Positions 5,932 to 10,963 of a stretch of DNA of 10,963 nucleotides are shown here, piece after piece. How positions within the stretch are numbered: position 1 is the stretch's first letter; every line of letters begins with the position of its first letter. The stretch covers positions 1-10,963 of the forward strand of contig CAKVND010000058.1 of NCBI GenBank assembly GCA_934777245.1. Direction: 5' to 3'. This DNA is from an uncultured Candidatus Melainabacteria bacterium. Its GTDB lineage: Bacteria > Cyanobacteriota > Vampirovibrionia > Gastranaerophilales > Gastranaerophilaceae. The translations under genes were made by a program, and so were the position numbers. A model generated the notes under the pieces. It made no database searches. It saw nothing but the letters and a program-made list of their open reading frames with translations, and was not told the DNA's origin.

Positions 5932-6696
5932 CTATTTAGACAAACTCTCTATAAAAAGTAAAAATCCGACAAATAAAGCAATAAAGATTATTGTCAAAAT
6001 TTTTTGAATAGTCGGCGAGTATATATAAGTTATTAATGTTTTTCTGTAATTGTTTCGTATGTAATCGTCAATTGTCTTTTTCAAGATTTCTTTCGTTTGT
6101 TCTCCATTGCCGGTAAATTTATACGAAAAACTTTTCATGAACTGTGAATAGTAAATAATTTTGTATAATTTATCCAAATTCACAGGCGCGTGGTGAATTG
6201 AGCAAAGGTAAGAACCTGATTTAATATTTATGTATAAATCTTGCGTAGCAGAATTCGGTCCATACTTATTGTATCCAATACAGGTATTAATTATAAGTTC
6301 AATTGAATCTATATCTTTGTAGTAAATATCTTTATATCTTTTTTTTGTTTCGAGATATGTTAATCTTACTTTGTCATTCATAAAATCTATGTATTTTATA
6401 AAGTTAGGTAAGCTGCGAGGTAGTATATTATCATTTTTTCGAGCTTTTAATTCGTTTATTAGAAGGATTAACCAGAAAAAAGTTAGTAAATAAAGAGCGA
6501 TTAAAATTAATTGGAGTCCGGAATCATTTGCTCCTAATCCTGAAAGCATCCACCCAAGAGTTTCAAATACGGTCATACCGGAAGTAAGTCCAATCATGAA
6601 TATTGATATATCAATAATTAAAAAGCTTAAAAATAATATTAACAGTGCAAAAAATGTTTTGTAGCACGCATGTGAATTAAAATTTTTTATTCTCAT
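5932..6696 (-). CDS. Uncharacterised three-helix membrane protein downstream of gmhA
   Basis: I do not recognise this 254-residue protein. It has two N-terminal membrane segments (about 14-38 and 60-81), a soluble middle of roughly 145 residues rich in Lys, Tyr and Ile, and a C-terminal membrane segment (about 230-250). The middle has alternating hydrophobic strands (YKDIDSIELIINTC, DLYINIKSG, YLCSIHH), faintly like bacterial PH-type domains, but no catalytic motif stands out. There is no cleavable signal peptide; residues 1-13 are polar and basic. The start is supported by AGGAAG 6 nt upstream. It begins 23 nt after gmhA with no terminator between, so the two are probably co-transcribed, which hints at an envelope role but does not prove one. 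No clear terminator follows; repeat remnants lie beyond the stop. Confidence 0.7.
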   Translation of the reverse strand: MRIKNFNSHACYKTFFALLILFLSFLIIDISIFMIGLTSGMTVFETLGWMLSGLGANDSGLQLILIALYLLTFFWLILLINELKARKNDNILPRSLPNFIKYIDFMNDKVRLTYLETKKRYKDIYYKDIDSIELIINTCIGYNKYGPNSATQDLYINIKSGSYLCSIHHAPVNLDKLYKIIYYSQFMKSFSYKFTGNGEQTKEILKKTIDDYIRNNYRKTLITYIYSPTIQKILTIIFIALFVGFLLFIESLSK

Positions 6697-6719
6697 ACTA
6701 GACTTCCTAAAAATTGATA

Positions 6720-7292
6720 TTATAATTTTTTACAAAAATAGTCTTCAACAATTCCGCAAATAATATGTCCGGCTGCGATGTGTAATTCTTGAATATTGTT
6801 TGTGATATTTGAAGGAACTTTTAATACTATATCTGCAATATTTGCCATTTCTCCGCCATTTTTGCCGGTAAATGCAATGGTTTTTATGTCTTTATCTTTA
6901 GCGATTTTAATCGCTTCAATAACGTTTTTAGAATTACCTGACGTGGAAAGTCCGACTACAACATCACCTTTTACACCGATTGCCTCTAATTGGCGTGAAA
7001 AAATAAAATCATGTCCGTAGTCATTTCCAATTGCGGTAAGCGACGAAGAATTACAAGTCAAGCTAAGTGCCGGCAATGGTTTTCTATCAAGTTTGTATTT
7101 TCCCATAAGCTCTGCAGCCAAGTGTTGAGAATCCGCAGCAGAACCGCCGTTTCCGCAGAAAATAACTTTGTTTCCTGATTTAATCGTATCAATCCAAATT
7201 TGCGCAATTACTTCTATAATATCAGCTTGCTCTTTTAGTTTCAAAAAGTTACTGATAATAATATCTATCTCTGAATTAATACGTTGTTGCAC
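6720..7292 (-). CDS. gmhA: Sedoheptulose 7-phosphate isomerase (SIS domain)
   Basis: GmhA converts sedoheptulose 7-phosphate to D-glycero-D-manno-heptose 7-phosphate, the first step of heptose synthesis for lipopolysaccharide core or other surface glycans. The 190-residue length fits. The phosphate-binding loop FCGNGGSAADSQH (45-57) and LSTSGNSKN (115-123) are typical of SIS domains. His57, Glu61, Gln168 and His176 match the spacing of the four zinc ligands known from GmhA structures, separating it from DiaA and other SIS proteins that lack them. The start is GTG at 7292, with AAGGAG 6 nt upstream and no better ATG nearby. It lies just after the minE terminator, so it needs its own promoter or read-through; a TATAAT on the minus strand (plus 7311-7316) overlaps the terminator T-tract but has no good -35. 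The next gene encodes an unknown membrane protein. Confidence 0.9.
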   Translation of the reverse strand: MQQRINSEIDIIISNFLKLKEQADIIEVIAQIWIDTIKSGNKVIFCGNGGSAADSQHLAAELMGKYKLDRKPLPALSLTCNSSSLTAIGNDYGHDFIFSRQLEAIGVKGDVVVGLSTSGNSKNVIEAIKIAKDKDIKTIAFTGKNGGEMANIADIVLKVPSNITNNIQELHIAAGHIICGIVEDYFCKKL

Positions 7293-7315
7293 AACTAACT
7301 CCTTCTAAAAATTAT

Positions 7316-7352
7316 AAAAAGGCACACTTATACAATTTCAGTGTGCCTTTTT
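7316..7352 (-). terminator. Intrinsic terminator of the min operon
   Basis: AAAAAGGCACACT (7316-7328) pairs perfectly with AGTGTGCCTTTTT (7340-7352) around an 11-nt loop. On the minus strand the stem ends in TTTTTATAATTTTT. It begins 5 nt past the minE stop and separates minE from gmhA. Confidence 0.9.
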
Positions 7353-7357
7353 CAAAA

Positions 7358-7867
7358 TTATTTATTACATTCTTCTTTTGAATCTTCTTCCGAAGTAGAA
7401 TTTGAACTCATTTCTTCCGGAGTTGAAACTACATTGGTTTCATTTTCAGAAATTTCTTCTTCTGAATCTTCAGTTTCTTCGGCTTCATCTTCAGAATTTT
7501 CTTCAGAAGCTTCTTTAATTTCTTCGGCTTTTGCTTCTAATTTTTCAGCTTCAGCCTTTAAAGTCGCTTCAATTTCTTCTTCGTCTTTTGCCCTAATAAC
7601 AGGAATTGAAAGCATTAAAGCAACTTGGTCTCCTTCGTGTTCAAAATTAAGTTCAAGAAGCTCTTTATCCAGTTCAACATAGCGAGAAAGCAAATCTATC
7701 AATTCACCGCGCATTTGTTCCAAAATCTTAGGAGTCAAATTAGTTCTATCTTGCATCAAAACAAGCTTTAGGCGGTTGGTCGCTACTGATTTTGAAGCGT
7801 CGCCCTGTTCTTCTTGCGGGCGGAAGAACTTAGCCACGGTATTATAAATATCTGTGAAAAGTCCCAT
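7358..7867 (-). CDS. minE: Cell division topological specificity factor MinE with long acidic tail
   Basis: MinE stimulates MinD ATPase at the membrane and drives Min oscillation. Residues 1-92 form a complete MinE: an amphipathic membrane-targeting start (GLFTDIYNTVAKFF, 2-15), the MinD-contact segment ATNRLKLVLMQDR (29-41), then the dimer domain TPKILEQMRGELIDLLSRY and the closing strand VALMLSIPVIR. The usual length is 80-100 residues. Here about 76 more residues follow, of which 32 are Asp or Glu and 7 Lys, with many Ser and Ala. The first part of this tail may be helical and the rest disordered. The ATG follows the minD stop by one base, and its weak GAAGGTG ribosome site lies inside the end of minD, so translation is probably coupled. 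The tail is in frame with no sign of a frameshift. Confidence 0.95.
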   Translation of the reverse strand: MGLFTDIYNTVAKFFRPQEEQGDASKSVATNRLKLVLMQDRTNLTPKILEQMRGELIDLLSRYVELDKELLELNFEHEGDQVALMLSIPVIRAKDEEEIEATLKAEAEKLEAKAEEIKEASEENSEDEAEETEDSEEEISENETNVVSTPEEMSSNSTSEEDSKEECNK

Positions 7868-7868
7868 T

Positions 7869-8681
7869 CTACACCTTCGCTTTCAATTTTGCAAAAACAT
7901 TTTTTAATTTAGCAACAATTCCTTTTGGCTCATCTAAATCCAAGAACGGAACTTCTTCACCCAAAATTCTTTGTGCTACGTTTCTGTAAGCTTTGCCTGC
8001 AAGTGCGTTTTCATCATTAACGATTGGCTCACCCTTGTTTGTAGAAGTGATAATACCTGTATCTTCCGGAATTATACCAATAAGCGGACAAGAAAGAATT
8101 TCTACTACGTCGTCAACACTCATCATTTCGTTATTCTTGATAAGGCTTGGACGAACTCTGTTTAAAAGAAGTTTGTAGCTTGTGATTTCTTCTTTTGATT
8201 CCAAAAGTCCGATAATTCTGTCAGCATCACGAATTGCAGACATTTCCGGAGTTGTAACAACGATTGCTTCGCTTGCGCCTGCTACTGCGTTTTGGAAACC
8301 TTGTTCAATACCAGCAGGGCAATCAACCAGAACGAAGTCGTTTTCTTCTTTCAAAGTGTCGCAAATTCCCTTTAATTGTTCAGCGTTAACAGCTGTTTTA
8401 TCTCTTGTTTGTGCAGCTGCAAGCAATGAAAGATTCGGATTCTTTTTATCTTTTACAAGCGCTTGTTTAAGTTTGCAACGTTCTTCGATTACGTCAACAA
8501 TTGTGTAAACAATTCTATTTTCAAGACCAAGTAACAGGTCCAAATTTCTAAGTCCCAAGTCTGTATCTATAAGAACAGTCTTATAACCGGCTTTCGCAAG
8601 CGCTGTACCAATGTTCGCACTTGTTGTAGTTTTTCCTACTCCGCCTTTTCCTGATGTAATTACTATAACTCGACCAGTCAT
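7869..8681 (-). CDS. minD: Septum site-determining ATPase MinD
   Basis: MinD is the membrane-cycling ATPase that recruits MinC and responds to MinE to keep the division ring at midcell. The 270-residue length is standard. It has the deviant Walker A loop GKGGVGKT (11-18) with signature Lys12 and catalytic Lys17, switch I LIDTDLGLRNLD (37-48), and Walker B VLVDCPAG (117-124). VTTPEMSAIRDADR (142-155) is typical of MinD rather than ParA. The C-terminal segment from about 254 (GIVAKLKNVFAKLKAKV) is a basic amphipathic membrane-targeting helix. Its start overlaps the minC stop by one base (TAATG), and GGAGAG lies a few bases before it within minC. All functional residues look intact. Confidence 0.98.
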   Translation of the reverse strand: MTGRVIVITSGKGGVGKTTTSANIGTALAKAGYKTVLIDTDLGLRNLDLLLGLENRIVYTIVDVIEERCKLKQALVKDKKNPNLSLLAAAQTRDKTAVNAEQLKGICDTLKEENDFVLVDCPAGIEQGFQNAVAGASEAIVVTTPEMSAIRDADRIIGLLESKEEITSYKLLLNRVRPSLIKNNEMMSVDDVVEILSCPLIGIIPEDTGIITSTNKGEPIVNDENALAGKAYRNVAQRILGEEVPFLDLDEPKGIVAKLKNVFAKLKAKV

Positions 8682-9691
8682 TAATCTCTCCTTAATTTTT
8701 TATAAATTACTATTTTTCCTTCTTCAATCTGAGCTTCTTCCGGCGTAAACTCATTTGTTTTTTGAACGTAAGGTACGTTCAATGTGTCATTTCTTCTAGC
8801 GTATAATCCTGCAATTCTTAATTGAATTGCGTTCAATTTTAATGCTCTGACTTTAGCTGTAACATTGCCTAAAGAGCCGGCATGAGCGATTCCGCCTAAT
8901 ATACCCCAAACCGTAATGTCACCTGTTGCAACGATTTCACTACCTGGGTGAGCGTCGCCGATAATCAAAATGTTACCTTCATAACTAACAGTTTGACCAG
9001 AACGCAAAGTTTGGTTTATATAAAGAGTCGGTAAACTTTCTGTGTTAACTGTGTTTTCTTCTGCACCTTGAGGTAAAACGTCACCTGTATCAAGAAGAAT
9101 GTATTTGCTCGTGTCTTCGTTTTTAATTAAACCTTCGTTAGCAGCAAGTGTTTCAAAATCTGTTCCAAATGTATCAGCGTGGATTACTTCTGACAATTCT
9201 TGCATTGTTTCTTCTTCATATGTATCTTCAATACCTTCGGTAGTTTCTATTGGGCTTGAAGATGTCGGGATGTCAGCATGAACTTCAACAGTTTTGTTTT
9301 CTTCAATAGATACAGCTTCTTGTGGTTCATTAATTTCTGTTTTTACAACGACTTCTTCTTCCTTAAGATTTTCATTCGGCTCACAAGTTACTGCGGGCTC
9401 TACATCGTCTGAAACTTCTGAAACAATGATACCCAAACTTACAGCAGACGCTTCTGTTTGTTCTGAATCTGTATCAATAAAAGCAATTGACGCGTCCATT
9501 GATTCTATTAAAGCTTTAATGCTCAAAAGTTGAGATTGTTTTAAATCCAAACTTCCTAATTTTAAACAAATATTTTTCCCTTTAACATCAGGATGCTCCA
9601 TTATTGAACTAAGCTCAAATACAAGTTGAGTTGTGTTTTTAGCATTGCTTAAATCAATAATAAAGCCATTCTCTACAAAACCTTTTTCCAT
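8681..9691 (-). CDS. minC: Septum site-determining protein MinC with extended acidic linker
   Basis: MinC inhibits FtsZ assembly away from midcell when held by MinD. The 336 residues exceed the roughly 230 of E. coli MinC. The N-terminal FtsZ-acting domain spans about 1-95. Residues 96-220 are a low-complexity linker with 34 acidic and 5 basic residues. The C-terminal beta-helix runs from about 222, with the MinD-binding RSGQ (230-233), IIGDAHPGSEIVATGDITVWG and the LRIAGLYA turn. Long MinC linkers occur in cyanobacteria. The ATG at 9691 has only a weak ribosome site (GGGA, about 8 nt away), so minC may be poorly translated relative to minD. A sigma70-like promoter lies about 35-60 bp upstream. 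It heads the minC-minD-minE operon and diverges from rpoB. Confidence 0.95.
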   Translation of the reverse strand: MEKGFVENGFIIDLSNAKNTTQLVFELSSIMEHPDVKGKNICLKLGSLDLKQSQLLSIKALIESMDASIAFIDTDSEQTEASAVSLGIIVSEVSDDVEPAVTCEPNENLKEEEVVVKTEINEPQEAVSIEENKTVEVHADIPTSSSPIETTEGIEDTYEEETMQELSEVIHADTFGTDFETLAANEGLIKNEDTSKYILLDTGDVLPQGAEENTVNTESLPTLYINQTLRSGQTVSYEGNILIIGDAHPGSEIVATGDITVWGILGGIAHAGSLGNVTAKVRALKLNAIQLRIAGLYARRNDTLNVPYVQKTNEFTPEEAQIEEGKIVIYKKLRRD

Positions 9692-9723
9692 TTGTTTTTC
9701 CCAAATAATCTACAACACATTTA

Positions 9724-9752
9724 AGAATAGCTTAAATATTTTTTTTATTCAA
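9724..9752 (-). promoter_or_regulatory. Probable promoter of the minCDE operon
   Basis: On the minus strand TTGAAT (plus 9747-9752) and TATTCT (plus 9724-9729) are 17 bp apart, each a 4-of-6 match to the sigma70 consensus, with an A-rich spacer. Transcription would begin near 9717, giving a leader of about 26 nt. Confidence 0.55.
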
Positions 9753-9766
9753 TAAAGTATGACGCA

Positions 9767-9955
9767 ATGTAAATTTTTATAAAATATGTGTAAAAGCATG
9801 CAGTATGTAAATTTTTGTAAACAAACCCCTTGAAAAATTGTACTTTATACCCTTATTAACTTGACGATACTTTTTGATGTAGTACGATTAATTAACATGC
9901 TGTATATGGGATAATTATGTCCGAAATAAAAGTAGATAAAAAGTAAATTTTTATA
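9767..9955. repeat. Three copies of GTAAATTTTTRTA in the minC/rpoB divergent region
   Basis: The 13-mer GTAAATTTTT(A/G)TA occurs at 9769-9781, 9807-9819 and 9943-9955. The first two share a longer ATGTAAATTTTT(A/G)TAAA and start 38 bp apart; the third is in the rpoB leader. They flank the promoters of both genes and may be regulator sites or AT-rich chance repeats. The rest of this roughly 295-bp gap is AT-rich with the promoters listed separately. Confidence 0.5.
9861..9888 (+). promoter_or_regulatory. Probable rpoB promoter
   Basis: TTGACG (9861-9866, 5 of 6) and TACGAT (9883-9888, 4 of 6) are 16 bp apart on the plus strand. Transcription would begin near 9895, giving a leader of roughly 92 nt before the rpoB ATG. 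A second -10-like GATAAT at 9910-9915 has no good -35. The leader holds the third GTAAATTTTTRTA copy and a 9-codon ORF (9917-9946). Confidence 0.55.
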
Positions 9956-9986
9956 TAGTAATCACTAGAATAGATGAGGTGAATTA

Positions 9987-10963
9987 ATGTCGACAGAATA
10001 TGCAAAAAGAGTAACGCCAATGGGTATTCCTAATACACGTTTGGACGATTTACCGGATTTAATTGACGTGCAAAAAAAATCATTTGAATGGTTTTTGAAA
10101 GAGGGGTTAAAAGAAGAATTATTAGCATTCTCTCCTGTAAAAGATTATACAGGCAGATTAGAATTGCACTTCTTACCTAACTACACGTTCGATAATGCAA
10201 AATACACAGTTGAAGAAGCTCGTATTCATGACGCAACTTATGCTAAACAGCTTCGTGTAATGGTTAGACTTGTAAACCGTGATAGCGGTGAAATTAAAGA
10301 ACAAGAAGTTTACATCGGTGATATTCCTACAATGACTGACAAAGGTACTTTCATTGTTAACGGTGCAGAACGTGTTATCGTTTCTCAAATCGTTCGTTCT
10401 CCAGGTGTTTATTTCAAGAGAGAAATTTCTCCAACAGGTAAAAGACTTTATAACGCAACTATGATTCCTAATAGAGGGGCATGGTTGAAGATTGAAACAG
10501 ATTCTAACGATATTATTTACGTTAAGATTGACAAAAACAGAAAAATCTTGGCTACAACATTACTTAAAGCAATGGGTATCACTGTTTCTGAAATGGAATC
10601 TTTGTTCACTCACTTTGAATTCTTGAAGAAAACATTGGATAAAGATACAACTGAAACAACTGATGACGCTTTAATTGATTTGTACAAAAAATTAAGACCT
10701 GGAGACCCTGCTTCTGCTCAAGGCGGACGTCAAATCTTAGAATCAAGATTCTTTGATGATAAGAAATACGATATAGGTCGTGTTGGTCGTTATAAATTAA
10801 ACAAAAAATTAAACTTGAACATTCCTAAGAACCAAAGAACATTGACAGTTCAAGATATCGTTGCTTCAATTGAATACTTAATCAACTTAACTTATGATGA
10901 AGGTTCATTGGATGATATCGACCACTTAGGAAACAGAAGAATTCGTTCAGTTGGCGAACTTCT
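9987..10963 (+). CDS. rpoB: RNA polymerase beta subunit (N-terminal part, cut by window edge)
   Basis: RpoB forms one side of the RNA polymerase cleft and much of its catalytic centre. The frame opens at ATG 9987, with GAGGTG 5 nt upstream, and runs 325 codons to the window end. Visible blocks include the opening [57 protein letters not shown] (protrusion), and [24 protein letters not shown] with [18 protein letters not shown] just at the edge. The wording closely follows cyanobacterial RpoB. The rifampicin region and catalytic parts lie beyond the window. In most bacteria rplJ-rplL precede rpoB; here minC diverges instead, as expected where rpoB heads its own rpoBC-type operon. No gene on the opposite strand within this region is supported. 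Confidence 0.98.
   Translation, partial: MSTEYAKRVTPMGIPNTRLDDLPDLIDVQKKSFEWFLKEGLKEELLAFSPVKDYTGRLELHFLPNYTFDNAKYTVEEARIHDATYAKQLRVMVRLVNRDSGEIKEQEVYIGDIPTMTDKGTFIVNGAERVIVSQIVRSPGVYFKREISPTGKRLYNATMIPNRGAWLKIETDSNDIIYVKIDKNRKILATTLLKAMGITVSEMESLFTHFEFLKKTLDKDTTETTDDALIDLYKKLRPGDPASAQGGRQILESRFFDDKKYDIGRVGRYKLNKKLNLNIPKNQRTLTVQDIVASIEYLINLTYDEGSLDDIDHLGNRRIRSVGEL

Noticed and set aside
7341..7682. Serine-rich ORF on the plus strand
   Set aside because: It is the antisense shadow of the glutamate-rich MinE tail (GAA/GAG read backwards gives TTC/CTC and Ser-type codons).
9099..9533. Serine-rich plus-strand ORFs opposite minC
   Set aside because: They are antisense shadows of the acidic MinC linker and have no ribosome site or recognisable domain.
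10173..10388. 71-codon minus-strand ORF opposite rpoB
   Set aside because: It lies entirely within conserved RpoB coding sequence and shows no domain or ribosome site.

Overview
The window is AT-rich bacterial chromosome made almost entirely of housekeeping genes. The partial RpoB at the right end reads like a cyanobacterial RpoB, and it is not preceded by rplJ/rplL, as is usual in Cyanobacteria. Together with a complete minCDE operon, a GmhA heptose isomerase and a GTAGGT/GTTGGGTT-type intergenic hairpin resembling repeats common in cyanobacterial genomes, this suggests a non-photosynthetic relative of Cyanobacteria (Melainabacteria/Vampirovibrionia, perhaps Gastranaerophilales). The placement is inferred from reading the proteins; no search was run.

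Left part (1-1782, all minus strand): the N-terminal part of a Na/Pi-cotransporter-family membrane protein, a QueD/6-pyruvoyl-tetrahydropterin-synthase-type enzyme, and a uridine-kinase-like P-loop kinase with an extra N-terminal region. Two small perfect hairpins sit between the last two. A 188-bp divergent region follows, with a palindrome over the likely kinase promoter and a 10-bp inverted repeat around the pgk promoter.

Central part (1971-5638): pgk (plus) and pyk (minus) converge on a shared bidirectional terminator, so two ATP-yielding enzymes of lower glycolysis are neighbours. Upstream of pyk lies a secreted M48-like protein whose HExxH motif reads NEMGH, terminated by a 16-bp perfect hairpin. 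A gene-free stretch of about 290 bp (5639-5931) holds degenerate copies of palindromic intergenic repeats.

Right part (5932-9691, minus): a probable two-gene unit of gmhA and an unrecognised three-helix membrane protein, then the tightly coupled minC-minD-minE division-site operon with its own promoter and terminator. MinC has a long acidic linker and MinE a long acidic C-terminal tail. The roughly 295-bp minC/rpoB divergent region has three copies of an AT-rich 13-mer and promoters in both directions. rpoB (plus) starts at 9987 and runs off the window.

I see no CRISPR array, tRNA, rRNA, transposase, phage gene or obvious defence system. The points worth a second look are the altered M48 active site, the acidic extensions of MinC and MinE, the divergent kinase, and the operator-like palindromes and repeats between genes.
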